DNA of 64,000 nucleotides, from the NCBI GenBank assembly GCA_000469685.2, contig LS997564.1, positions 36,102,151 through 36,166,150 on the forward strand. Direction: 5' to 3'. The notes beneath the pieces were generated by a model. It did not search any database. It was not told the DNA's origin and saw nothing but the letters and a program-made list of their open reading frames with translations. The position numbers and the translations under genes are program-made. Origin of the DNA: Haemonchus contortus. Taxonomy: Eukaryota; Nematoda; Chromadorea; Rhabditida; Trichostrongylidae. This document shows, piece by piece, positions 10,721 through 21,631 of the stretch. Position 1 is the stretch's first letter, and every line of letters starts with the position of its first letter.

Positions 10721-11239
10721 CAGTAGCGCTCAAAAGTCTTCGGTGAAATGCTTTTACGCTTTTTACTTCGTAACTTTTTTCTTAGTTGACCAAATCGCGC
10801 AAAATTTGGATATGTTTAACTAGAGCATATTTCACCCTACCCAATACTACTTGACTGCAAAGCTGCTATAGCAACAGATAGAGCAAGGTGTTTGTTGCGG
10901 TAGCAGATTTTGCTAACACTAAAGTTGTTGACGTCTCCACTTATTCGCACCGTATGAGCATTTTTCTCATCTATTGTGTTCGGCATTATCGCTCGTACAC
11001 TTTAGGCAGGGCAAAAAGGAAAGAACTTTCAGAAGGACCATCATCTGTGTTTCCAGTCGATTTCGCGTTCATGCTCTTTGGAATATCTGGAACATGACCA
11101 GGTTAATAGTGGTAAATATTCACAATACATCCGCGCTCCAAATATAGAAATTTCGCATGACTAGATCCAGTAGGAAAGGAGTTAAGACTGAAAAATACGG
11201 CTGAAGAACCATTTCACCGAAGACTTTTGAGCGCTACTG
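10721..11239. mobile_element. Tc1/mariner-type MITE, copy 1
   Basis: The element is 519 bp. The left end is CAGTAGCGCTCAAAAGTCTT and the right end is its complement (GACTTTTGAGCGCTACTG), flanked by TA on both sides (10719-10720, 11240-11241). It has no transposase. A second copy at 15465-15979 has the same length within a few bases and very similar sequence. Each copy sits 340-390 bases upstream of a secreted-protein family gene. Confidence 0.8.
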
Positions 11240-11583
11240 TATGTAAATGTCAATGAAGGAACAAATTAGCAAAGCTCTCATCAGCAGCCGCATTTACGGC
11301 TTATAAAGGGTTTTCCGTTCGAAAACCGCTTTCCAAAAATCACGTTCGAAAGAGATAGGTAGATGTACTTTTTCAATACACTAACGGAGACCCCTATTTC
11401 AGTGAGTCACTCATTTGTTTGCCACTCATTTATTCGTATTTATTCATGATCTGTTTCAAATAATTGCAACAAAGAGCTGCTAGGGAACTTCCTGCAAGCT
11501 GCTCTTTCATCATCAATCTTTGTTGACCTTTTCCAAGTATTTCTTTGTCATAAAGTGATCCTGGAATCGATCCTCGTTGGGGG

Positions 11584-11590
11584 ATATAAG
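11584..11590 (+). promoter_or_regulatory. TATA-like box of copy C
   Basis: ATATAAG followed by AGACTGGTGGAGG, about 40 bases before the start codon at 11629. It is aligned with AATAAAAGGGACTGGTGAAGG of the other copies. The upstream segment GATCCTGGAATCGATCCTCG is also shared with copy D (GATCTCGGAATCAATCCTCG). Confidence 0.55.
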
Positions 11591-11628
11591 AGACTGGTGG
11601 AGGCATTGAATTATCGCATCAACTCGAT

Positions 11629-12870
11629 ATGCTTCGCCTAGTTATCCTTTTCAGCCTAGTAGCTGTTCTGCTGGTATGCTTTTTACTCGTAAAAGTACGG
11701 CTGCTTTAAAGTTTGGCTGAAATTAGGCAGATTTCCTAGCAGTGCAATTTCTTCTATGTAATGTCATTATTTTGGCTTAGGCGTGTAGACCATCAAATTC
11801 GACGAGGACGTCAACAGGTTCTGGCCGCTATGGCAGTTCTTCTATCAGAACTGGAGCTTCTCGTGGAAAGCGCGAAGTCGACGAAATCGACCAAGCAAAC
11901 GTTGTAGTCGAAACCAAACTGAAATTCAATCCGGAATTGAATTCATTCTTCATGAATGCGTTCAGAGAAGCGGTAAGATGTGTTGTGGCGACAGAGAGTA
12001 GGAGAGTTGTTCAGCAAATCACCCAGGACTGGACAGTGCTACATTCAGGTTGAACAACATGCGAGTGCAACCGGGGTTAAGTACAGCGATGCCGTTGTTC
12101 AGGAAAGAATGCATCAAATCAGTGATAAACTCGCTATGGAATACTTTGTCCATGGTGTTGACTGTGAACAGGTACATATTCTCACACTTACGGATTCGGT
12201 CACTACACTGCAGACAAGTTTGCGTGCTCTATAAAGGTCTCGGCATGATGAGGAATATTTGTTTCAAGAATTGATCGTAGCGCCACAACTTGGCTCAGAA
12301 CAGCTAACCTTCGAGCAAACTGCAAATCTGTTAGATAGCCGGGTGGTTCGCATGCAAACAAGCGTTCCAAATACCTGATTGATTCTGCCAACGCTGCATG
12401 TCAGTCGAAAGATTATGCCATGCATGTCTAGTTCGTTTTTGAAGAGAAACTGCGAACGGCTCATCAGAGCAGACGCCGTATATTCAGAACGTCCTTTTGG
12501 ATAACTGCGGTAATTCTGGAGCTAATACATACGAATGCCCTCGTTACGGATTGTAGGCTGAAAAAGCCATGAACAGGGCTGTCACTCCTTCAAGGCTTTC
12601 TTAGGACTTAGTATTTTCTCCTATCTGATCAGTACCTCCAGCAGCAAGGTGATTTATTACATTTCACGATCTCTAGCTGGCATTTTTATTATGCATTGCT
12701 AGTTGAATCTGTCCTATATACATATTGCAACATTGTGTGAAGCTTTCTAATACTCTTGGTTACGAACTTTTTTGCAGCTTGGCAAGTTCATTTCGGCAGG
12801 AAAATTGATAACGGAGCATCTGATAGGAAACGTTACCGCAATGTGCAACGGTACACCGATGGTTTTATAG
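11629..12870 (+). CDS. Secreted Ser/Thr-rich small protein, intact copy C
   Basis: This is an intact gene of 150 codons. Exons are 11629-11673, 11781-11972, 12049-12171 and 12778-12870, all phase 0 with GT/AG borders. Exon 1 (MLRLVILFSLVAVLL) is a signal peptide. Exon 2 starts ACRPSNSTRT, is Ser/Thr/Gly-rich, and carries RGKREVDE followed by VVVETKLKFNPELNSFFM. Exon 3 (VEQHASATGVKYSD to HGVDCEQ) and exon 4 (LGKFISAG to CNGTPMVL-stop) look alpha-helical. The KR site before the conserved part suggests cleavage of a mucin-like propeptide to release a mature domain of about 100 residues. AATAAA lies at 12896-12901. Intron 3 contains an 18S rRNA fragment. I do not recognise the family, so its function is unknown; a secreted role is inferred only from the signal peptide. 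Confidence 0.8.
12372..12535 (+). pseudogene. 18S rRNA 5' fragment inside an intron
   Basis: The segment begins TACCTGATTGATTCTGCC, the universal start of nematode SSU rRNA. It continues with GCCATGCATGTCTA, AACTGCGAACGGCTCAT and CCTTTTGGATAACTGCGGT through GGAGCTAATACAT, all in the normal order of the 18S 5' domain. There are substitutions throughout (for example GATTATGCC for GATTAAGCC) and a shortened stretch near 12433. It stops after about 165 bases. It lies on the sense strand in intron 3 of copy C; the corresponding intron of copy D lacks it. It is a non-functional rDNA insertion. Confidence 0.85.
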
Positions 12871-12901
12871 AATTCAGTATGAATTGTGCAGCTGAAATAA
12901 A

Positions 12902-13430
12902 TTTGGACTTATCTATAACGTGTAGGGCTGAACTTGGTAAAGAGTGCTGAGAGGAGAGCTGTTAGAATTCATTATTTCGTGAAATTCACTTGTTTATTTA
13001 ATTAAATTGCACTCCTGGTGCGCTCAAACAAACCAGAAAAGTATAACATGAGAGGATGAAAGTAAGAAACAATGCATACAATACTCGTAAAGAGAAACAA
13101 AGCAATAGTAGCAGTACCGTAATGATGTATGCCAGGAGGCAAGATTCCCCTTAACTGAGCGACCCCAAGCAAAACCAAACTAGCCTAGCATACAATAATA
13201 GAATAAAATATAATAAAATAATAATATATAATAGACATATAATAGTAGAATTTATGCCGAGTTGACCTGAGCCATCAGTCACCTAGGAATACATGAGAAG
13301 TTGAGAGTGCTGCATTTGTGCAACGATCTCTCATCTATACAGTTATGTTGTAGCACAACAAGTGCGTAGTCAATATAAATCGTGTAATTCGAGCACCAAA
13401 GTCAAAGGTAGTTGGTCTTACACAACCAAA
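12902..13430. other. Non-coding, includes an AT-rich low-complexity tract
   Basis: About 13195-13250 is a run of AATAATA/ATATAATA repeats. No gene or RNA was recognised in the rest. Confidence 0.5.
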
Positions 13431-13431
13431 A

Positions 13432-13476
13432 GATAACACTGAAATGGCTTGAGGGAACGACAACCAGGCGAATCAT
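13432..13476 (-). pseudogene. Exon-1 remnant of the secreted-protein family
   Basis: On the minus strand an ATG at 13476 reads MIRLVVVPSSHFSV, recognisably the family's signal-peptide exon. It is preceded by the conserved promoter block (GGGAATAAAAGAGACTGAT, complement at about 13507-13525). The donor is destroyed, and no exon 2, 3 or 4 was found at lower coordinates. It is the remains of a further minus-strand copy next to copy C. Confidence 0.6.
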
Positions 13477-13649
13477 GGCAAATCAATCTTTCACGTTCGT
13501 TCTTTATCAGTCTCTTTTATTCCCTATAAGGATCGTTTGTGGGATAACTCCGTAGCAATGCTACCTGCTCCATATTGCCATAGCATATGCACGAAGAAAA
13601 GCAAATAGAAAGAAAGAAAGTACACTTGGAAAAGAAACCGTCACAAAAG

Positions 13650-13735
13650 TATTGGGTATCCATAATTATTGCGGATTTTTTCGCGGCCTTTTTTCTCCCG
13701 ATAGAATTTAAATATTGAGTTCGGCTTTTTCCTAG
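13650..13735 (+). mobile_element. Solo end of a mariner-like element
   Basis: The run GGGTATCCATAATTATTGCGG and the following GAATTTAAATATTGAGTTCGG match the left end of the mariner-like element at 31427 (GGTTGATGCATAATAATTGCGG, then AATATTGAATTCGGG). No matching right end was found nearby, so this is a truncated remnant. Confidence 0.5.
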
Positions 13736-14099
13736 AAATGATCTACTTGATTTCCTCTACAAAAGGTGTCCTACTGAGTTCATTGATAATCCGATGTGTG
13801 AGGGAGCGATGAACAGGGAAGCACCTTTAAAAATTGGTCCTGCTTCCAGGCAATTACTCTCCTTTCATCTTACCAATTACTCAGTTCCCTGAAGCTCCAC
13901 ATCCTATGGATTTTACGACCCTCACATACAGCGCCATCCAGTGAGGATGCGTTTTCACTCTTCCGAAGGTAACTTCTAAGAACTCAAGATTTCAACGAGA
14001 AACTTGAACTGCACGTAATTTGTGCACTCTCACTGTTTTGAGTCACGTCATGCACCTGTACATTATAATGGCGTGCCAGCCGAATCCCCGCCACCCTTC

Positions 14100-15200
14100 A
14101 ATAAGGCATTCGGGAATCCGTAGCTTACGACAAGATCAAGTTGACGCCATCATTCGGGACTTCTCGGAGGCTTGACACCTAGGCAAGTTTTTCGAATTTC
14201 AAGGAATATCAGTTAGATGAGTAAAAACGATCTGAAAGTATGTATGTATGTATATTTGTTTCAGCCTTTCCAAGATTTCAAAAATTATGATGCCAAGATT
14301 AAGAGAAACTCGATCGTGGTATGATCTGAAAGTATTCCAAAGACAGGGTTTGCTGAAGTCAAAGACACCGGGAGCAGCAATTGGCGTATCATCTTGCTGG
14401 GGACAATGTGCTGCTTGCAGAAACGTCTTACTGTAGCCGAAATTCTTCGCTTAATGTCGACACCAAACATGTCTGAACTTTGTCTGGGAGTGGCCGGTCG
14501 TTTGGACGTCGTGCAGTAAAGGAAATGCTGACTTATGCCATAACTCGCGAATCCCTACTTGTTTGAGCTCATGATCACAAGAACTGAACCGTTCAGCAGT
14601 GGCGTAAAGTAAAGGTTTTATGAAAAAACGAGTCGGCATTTCTGCTGTACTGGGCGGACGGAATCACGTCTGTGCGACGTTCGGTCGGTACCTGATACCA
14701 CGCAAATTACCAGCTACCGACCATGAAGGGGGCGGCAATGGTTCATGGCAGCTTCTGCTGCAAAGGAATTGGTATACTTCCCCGGATAGAGGGTCTGATG
14801 GATCCAAAGATGTATACAACCTTATGGAGACTGTTATTTGGCCGCTCGTTCATGGTACTGCTCGCACTGGCTCCGTTTTCCAACAGGACAACGAATCAAA
14901 ACATCGAAGCTGTTCATCGAGTGGTTCCGCGACAATGATATCCCTCTGCCGCCTTGGCCGTCGCAGTCCTCCGATCTCAACCCCACCGAGCATCTGTGGA
15001 ATAATGTTGGCGTCAAGTTAGAGGCCACAGCTCGAAATGAGCACGGACAGTTTTTTTAACTGCAGACTGCTGTCAATGTCCTCCCGTGGGATGGCAGAAC
15101 TTTTCACGGGAAGAAAAACAAGCTTATCGAGCTTCGAATGTCGAATGAAAACGATGTCGAACGGTTATTGACGTCAAAGGTTACGCGAGAAAGCATTGAT
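14100..15200 (+). mobile_element. Decayed Tc1-like transposase
   Basis: Several overlapping plus-strand frames together give the C-terminal half of a DD34E Tc1-type transposase. They contain VFQQDN with PKH changed to SKH (14876-14905), then in another frame LFIEWFRDNDIPLPPWPSQS, SDLNPTEHLWNN (about 14920-15008). The second Asp and the catalytic Glu of the DDE triad are therefore recognisable. The N-terminal half (about 14100-14600) is poorly preserved, with stops and frameshifts throughout. No convincing terminal inverted repeats were found, so the limits given are approximate. It is inactive. Confidence 0.75.
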
Positions 15201-15464
15201 GTCGTAGTAGTTTAATCGCTATTATACAAGTTGTTGTATTGACCAATTGAAAATTCAGATAGAAGTCAAGCAGATTTGATGGTGTTTTACCAAAAAGAGA
15301 AGTTAAGCCTTTTGGAATAGTTCATGATTCACTTAGACAATTGCAAACTTTCCCATTATCACATTATTAATAGGCATTCACAGTAGAAAAAATCAGAAGG
15401 GAACCTCTTGGTTTTCCGAGAGGTTACGTTTGGAAAAGTGGAAAACAGAAGGATAATGGATATA

Positions 15465-15979
15465 CAGTAGCGCTCAAAAGTCTTCGGTGAATGCTTAGAC
15501 GCTTTTTCGTTCGTAACTTTTTTCTTAGTAGACCAGATCGCGCAAAATTCGGATATGTTTAACTAGAGCATATTTCACCCTACCCAACACTATTTGACTG
15601 CGAAGCTGCAATATCCAGAGATAGAGCAAGGTGTTTGTTGCGGTAGCAGATTTTGCTACAAGTAAAGTTGCTGACGTCTGCCGTTATTCGCACCTTATGT
15701 GCGTTTTTCTCATCTATAGGGTTCGGCATCACCGCTCGTACGCTTCAGACATGACAAAAAGGAAAGAGATTCTAGAAGGGCCATCACCTGTATTTTCAGT
15801 CGATTTTGAGTTCATGCTCTTTGGAATATCTGGAACATCATCAGATTGCACATTAGTAGTCGCAATACACCCACGCTTCAACTATAGAAATTTCGCATGA
15901 TTAGATCCAGTAGGAAAGGAGTTAGGACTGAAAAGTACGGCTGAAGAACCATTTCACCGAAGACTTTTGAGCGCTACTG
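15465..15979. mobile_element. Tc1/mariner-type MITE, copy 2
   Basis: The element is 515 bp with the same TIRs as the copy at 10721-11239 (CAGTAGCGCTCAAAAGTCTT and complement), flanked by TA at 15463-15464 and 15980-15981. Most differences from copy 1 are substitutions. It lies 339 bases upstream of the start codon of copy D, mirroring the position of copy 1 before copy C. Confidence 0.8.
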
Positions 15980-16271
15980 TATAGGATTTTCCCGTTTTTA
16001 TTTCGTTCAAGGTTCATTTCCCGAAAACCATGTTTGGGGAAATTAAATGGGTGTAATTCTCTATACAAAAACACAAAAGACCTCATTCAGATTATTTGTT
16101 CATGTGCTTACCATTCGTTTATTAATATTTACTCATGATATGATTCGAATACTTGCAACAAAGAGCTACTGGAAGATTTTTCTGTCAGCTTCTTTTCCGT
16201 CACCGCTCTTTGTTACCCTTTTTCAAGGATTCCATTGTTATGAAGTGATCTCGGAATCAATCCTCGTGGCG

Positions 16272-16279
16272 AATAAAAG
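16272..16279 (+). promoter_or_regulatory. TATA-like box of copy D
   Basis: AATAAAAG within GCGAATAAAAGGGACTGGTG, 46 bases before ATG 16318. It is identical to the block in front of copy F on the opposite strand, so the core promoter outlives divergence of the coding part. Confidence 0.6.
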
Positions 16280-16317
16280 GGACTGGTGAAGGTCTCTAAT
16301 CAACACATCAATTCGCT

Positions 16318-17341
16318 ATGCTTCGTCTAGTTGCCCTTCTCAGCCTTGTAGCTGTTTCAATGGTATGTTACCAGATAGACAACTTCAGCTAACATGGAAT
16401 TCCTTTTAAAACTCACAATTTCGACTTAGGCAATTAATTAATTAAAATTGAAGACATCGCCGTCTCCATCGGGCTCCAGCAGTTCTAGCGATTCCCCTGT
16501 CACTGCGGGACCTTCCCGTGGAAAAGAGCTCGGAGTCGACGAAGCAAACGTTGTTATTGAGACCAAATTGAAATTCAACCCAGGATTAAACACATTTTTC
16601 ATGGATGCATTCAGAGAAGCGGTAAGATGTGCTCTAACAACAGAACGCAGGGCAGCTTTTTGTTTCTCCTTCGCAGATCAACTGAATAGTAATTTAGGTT
16701 AAGCACTATGCGCATGCAAACGGAGTTGAGTACAGCGATGCCGTGGTTCAGGAGAGAACACATCAGCTCGGTGATAAACTCGCTGTGGAATACTTGGTTC
16801 ATGGCGTTGACTGTGAACAGGTACACCTTTTCACTTTCACGGATATGATCATTTCCTCGACTGCAGACAAAGCTGCGTGGTCTGCAAGGGTCTCAAGGTT
16901 GCACCCATGATGAGGAATGGTTTGCTCCATGCATTGATCCTAGCTCCAAAAATTGTGTTTAAAAAGCTAACCTTTTCCGGAAGGTTTGCTCATATTACCC
17001 GATCTTGGTCCAAGGAAGACATTGGGTTGGAATGACCGTTTTCGACGCTCTCGTAGAACCTACTATATTCTCCTACATATCTGGCGAACATTCTCACGAT
17101 CTTCCTCATGATCTCTACCTAGGTGTCATTGTATTACCGTGGACTTGGGCGCATTTCTAAATTAACTTAGTTTATAACTTTACCCTGTCCCACCTTCAAA
17201 AGTGCTGTGGAAACTCCTATCAGCCATTTACTATAAAATTTATTGCAGCTTGGCAAGTTCCTATCGGCAGGAAAAATGATGACCAACCATCTCGTTAAAA
17301 ACGTTATCGCAATCTGCAACGGCAGACCGATGCCTCTGTAG
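16318..17341 (+). pseudogene. Secreted-protein family copy D, one nonsense codon
   Basis: Exons correspond exactly to copy C: 16318-16362 (MLRLVALLSLVAVSM), 16430-16621 (192 nt, same as C), 16698-16820 (123 nt, VKHYAHANGVEYSD to HGVDCEQ) and 17249-17341 (93 nt, LGKFLSAG to CNGRPMPL-stop). Exons 3 and 4 are perfect. In exon 2 the fourth codon is TAA (16439-16441) and the usual Cys is missing. The dibasic KR is also lost (GKELGVDE), but VVIETKLKFNPGLNTFF is intact. An AG at 16452-16453 would keep phase 0 and skip the stop if used as acceptor, giving a shorter protein. AATAAA is at 17366-17371. It is either a very young pseudogene or a rescued gene. Confidence 0.65.
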
Positions 17342-17371
17342 ACTCGACGTGAATTGTGCAGCTAAAATAAA

Positions 17372-19630
17372 TTTCACAAACAATTTCGATGTGTTTGGCC
17401 GAATTTGTAAAAGAATCGCTGAGAAAGGAGCTGTTATAATGCTGTCCATTGAACAGTGGCGTCGGGAGGCGCCACACACTCGTCCTCACTTTGAAGAGCG
17501 TAAGAGGAACATACGAAATTCGTCAAAGTAAGGACTTGGATGGGCCGGAATCCGTCCATATTGAACAGTACTACCCCATAGACAAGTTGTTCACCGATCA
17601 TGCAGCTGACAGTCTATTGGCAATACTCCTACTCAATTGACCATCTACTACACACTTCCACTTCCAGTTATCACTTACTCCATTGGAATAATCGTGTCAC
17701 TGTCGTCAGTGTTACGTAGCCCAGCCATAAAGCAAGGGACTGTTTCACCCTAAAATGTAATCCTTGCACTAAAAAACAAAAAAGTGGTTAAGTGGTGGCC
17801 CCGATATTGGCCAGGTGCCACCTCGCCTCTTAGATAAATGTCTTGATGCGTTCGCAAAATTCTGTGCAATATATATGGAGGGCAGCATACAGGAATGGGA
17901 GCTATGGCTTCCTTGTTATTCGGTTATACAGTACTGGCAAGTGACGCCACCAGCACATAACGAACCGACAATAACTGAATACCTGCCTATATCCTGATAT
18001 TACTACCTGACAGCCTAACCAGACCTTCCAACTTCTGGAATCAGCAAATTGATATTGCACTACTGTGGGAAGATAGATGTACTAGTTCTTCAAGGATACG
18101 ACTCGTATTGAATCTCTACAAGCCAATGTACAGGGTAAGATGAATGCAAATGTGAGAGGTATGTTTCAGAGTACAGCGTCAAGCGCCGAATCTTGACGCT
18201 CTTGCTTCAGTCAGTGGCGCTCGGCAGGGCCCACGACTTGGAAAATAATACAGTCCCACGCAAGGGAGTCAGCGACAGTATGAACGCGCCCTACGAGCGC
18301 CACTGGCTGACGCAACAGCATCGAGCGACGGCGTCTGACGCTCGACGCGATAAGAATGTTGTTGGAAAAGGGGACACCCCTACTCTGTAACACTAGGCGC
18401 TAGAGCGCAGAAAAGGAGGGGAAGCCGGCTCGGGCCTGTAATGGTACTTATAAACGTTTTCTAGCCAAGGAAGTATAAATTTTAACTGAGCTAATGGAGG
18501 AGAGGAACACCAAAGTGGAAGAGATGATCACTCCGCGCAAAAGCCGGAATGAGGAAAGAATTCAGCACTCAGTTGACCACTGATTCATTCTTATCAAAAG
18601 GGTAGGCGGTAGAGTGCCAGCATACTATCCTTACTTAGGGGAATCTTACAGGTTCGCAAAGACACCTACCCCTCTCACTCTCTCTCTAGTACTCAGTGTT
18701 AAGCAGGAAGGGTGGCCTCCCTCACTCCCATTTGCTTTTTTTTCACCCTGACCGCTCTCGCTTTAATGGCTCCTGGCGCCTGTGTAAAAGTGTCCACTAG
18801 AAGCCTGAATGAACACGGAATGCATGGGCGCATCCCAAAACAGCGCCCACTAGCAGCCTGAAAGAAGGCAGAGCGCTAAAATAACACAAGTTGCCGTAGA
18901 AAATTTATCCTTATATTCCTTACACCGTCATGTTCAGAATGGCTAGGTTCAATAAATAACAAGCGATTGGCACCTATGGTAACTTCATGATACCCTACGA
19001 ATCATTCCTCTTGTAATTCTGAAACATGTTTCATCTAATCAATCACAAAACATCTTCCAAAAAAGTAGTTATCACAATAAAAGAGACAAGAAACAATAAA
19101 ATCCAAGTCTAGTCCGACAACAGTAATCCAGATGGTTCGAAATTATGTTTAAAATCCTTCTTAGGAATTAAACTTACAAGCATGGGAAGTTAAGCATTCA
19201 CAAGTCCAACCATAAAGGTAACATTTGGCGACAATGAGTACGGCTCGAAGATCTCGAGAGATATTCAAGAGAAGTTAAGAAGAAAAATTAAATTGACAAA
19301 AATCAATGGCATCTTTCTAATAAACTATGTACATGAATAGCCTTGAGAAATATCAGCGTTGTGTGAATGGAAGAGTAACCATAACTCCAGCTGTTTTCTG
19401 AAAATATAAGCCATGTTTCGAAGAAGAATAGAGCTCCTCTCAAGATCTGACATTGTTCAAGCACCATAAGCCTGCTAAGGAAATTCTTACCTTGAATCGA
19501 TCGCTATGTGATGCGATTCGTTCTACCCATGTGAGCAATGTGCGTGTTATAGTTGCATACGATGAAAAATCCACTTGTTCAACGAACGAAGAGAAGCAAT
19601 CATCGAGCAAGATTTGTAACTAAGAAAGGT
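17372..19630. other. Non-coding stretch between the cluster and mxl-2
   Basis: No gene was recognised. 18190-18420 is locally GC-rich with frames on both strands but no motif. At 18796-18862 the phrase CACTAGAAGCCTGAATGAA recurs as CACTAGCAGCCTGAAAGAA, a short local duplication. The interval is probably old repeat DNA. Confidence 0.45.
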
Positions 19631-19699
19631 TTATTCCTCTTTGTAGGAGAAGAAAGCGAAAACAAAAATCATACACAAAGAAAAGAAAAGCAGTAACGA

Positions 19700-21466
19700 T
19701 CAAATCACCATTCGAGTTTGCAGTGAAGTTGTAGTAGTTGAAGGAGCTTCAGCAGCCATAGCTTCATATTGACAAGCAATCATCTCCAATGCAGAAATCT
19801 ACAACAGTTACACAATTCTCGCACCATTCTCGAGATTTTTGCGGTACAGAACATGTTCATCTAACTGGCTTTCGTATTACCGAGAAAGCCAACAACCCTA
19901 AAATATTATCAAAGCTAGTAAGAGTATGCACTCAAACTGCTGCCTTGTAAAACAACTGATTAACAAACCTGAGCATTGAGTTGTTGAATATCCTTCTCAT
20001 TCGCCTTGACCTCGGACGTTAACTGATGCATATAGTCACAAGCCCTTCAAGAGTTTCTATTAGACTAGATTATCTGAAACCAATGAGCAGTTCTAAGCCA
20101 AGCTCACCTGAACAGTATAGCCGCATTCGTAGTCTTACACCCCATAGCCGATGCGGTTTGTGGAACCAGTTCTTTCAAATCGGAATAACCACTCTAAAAA
20201 AAGAGAAACTCAGGAGCAGTAGGATAGTACAGAAAAAGTTGTTTGCCTTTTGCGCCTTCCACTTATACCACATTCCATTGAAAAGTTAAAAGTTCGTTTA
20301 CACAACTCTTAGTATCCTCTTAAGCAAACATTCAGGGGTTCAACGAAGACACAGACGAATATAATCGGATTGCCTTCTACTGTTTTCCTCTAGCGTTGTA
20401 TCGTAAACTTGCACTTGTTGTGATCCTTATTTCATGTCAGGAATCCAAAGTAGAAGCGACAAAATGATCAAGCTTTATAGCGTTGAATGATCCCGTTTTA
20501 ATGGGCCCCGTGTTCACTTTTCATGTGGAAGAGTAGAGCTATTCGATTGCTTGAATAGCATTTACATTAATGTTATCATAATGTGGAGGGAATCTCCTTG
20601 ATTGTCCGGTGTCCTTTACATCGTTTGTACCATTCTAGAGGGCTGGGCTCTCTTAGCGTGGGTGGATATGGGTTCGGGATTTGATCCATGGATCCTGCGT
20701 CACTAGGCACTTTTCCAACTACGAAACATAGTAAGCCTGCTGGCCGTCCCTCGAGGACTCGGTCACGAATCGACACCTCGCCACTTGCTTCGACCCTTGG
20801 GTATACATTTTACCTTCCTTTGAGCGCCTTACAGTGGAATGTTACGTTCCTATCTCAATTGCTTTGTGTCCCTTTCACCACTCTAGAGGTGTAGCTTTTA
20901 GGTCAGAAAATCTGCAGACTGTGTAGTTTGGCCTGTGAGACCAAATAACATGACTTCGCCTACAAATCACGATTGGATTTCACCACTGAAAGCACTCCAT
21001 CCCCTTTAATTTCACTGACTTGGGTAACATGAAATCATTGACATGAGCACTGTTCAGCCTCGAACTCTCAGGACAGGTAAACCAAGGGTCCATGTTTCAA
21101 CGCGATTCTTAAGTTGCATGCGTGGCGCATCTCATGATGGTTGAACATTAAGTCCCCACATCGAAAGGTTGCCGTGAATGAAAAGGATGGAAGCGTTAGA
21201 ACGAAACCGTAACCTCCCCCTTATTTCTCCTTCACCAATGAAGAAAAAATCTTGGCAACACTTTCAATCGGATAAAACTGAAGGAAAAAAGATTGGAAAC
21301 CCACATTGATAGCTTCCCGTCGTTGTCGTTCACATCGTAGATGTGTTTGCTTCTTTTTATCCGAATACACAGAAGAATCTGAACCAGTCGGACTCATTTC
21401 GGACACATCTCCTTGTGTTGTAGAAGCACGTCGACGACCACCCATTTTCTTTACACTGTACGACAT
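19700..21466 (-). CDS. mxl-2: Mlx-type bHLH leucine-zipper transcription factor
   Basis: The predicted protein has 140 residues. Exons (minus) are 21305-21466, 20108-20193, 19969-20044 and 19700-19798; phases join exactly and introns are GT/AG. Exon 1 ends with the DNA-binding basic region THLRCERQRREAIN, in which H42, E46 and R50 are the E-box-reading residues. Exon 2 gives SGYSDLKELVPQTASAMGCK and KTTNAAILFR (loop and helix 2). Exon 3, ACDYMHQLTSEVKANEKDIQ, runs into the zipper, and exon 4 ends TSLQTRMVI-stop. This matches C. elegans MXL-2, the Mlx homolog and obligate partner of Mondo (MML-1), which acts in the nucleus in metabolic gene control. Intron 1 holds a SINE-like repeat. It is divergent to ubc-20, with a perfect ChoRE between them. 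The start codon was chosen as the first in-frame ATG. Confidence 0.92.
20600..20715 (-). repeat. SINE-like tRNA-derived repeat
   Basis: On the minus strand a tRNA-type B box (GATCAAATCC within CATGGATCAAATCCCGAAC) is followed by a tail GAGCCCAGCCCTCTAGAATG and GGTAC. The tail resembles the plus-strand repeats at 56941 and 63140 (GAGCCTTCC...CC, ATTGGTACC). It lies in intron 1 of mxl-2. The family name is unknown to me, and the match is by eye. Confidence 0.4.
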
Positions 21467-21631
21467 TCCCAGACGAACAGATTGTCACGCAATACGTCAG
21501 AAACACTTGAAAACACGCAAATGTCCACAATATATTAGAATATCATTTTGAATTCAGTGAATACCACGGGAAGGTAGTTTTTAGACGTTTAACGATTGAC
21601 TCCACTGAAAAGCCATACATGAAAGTGAAAT

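Noticed and set aside
21306..21551. 81-codon plus-strand frame
   Set aside because: Antisense to exon 1 of mxl-2, whose bHLH motif is unambiguous.
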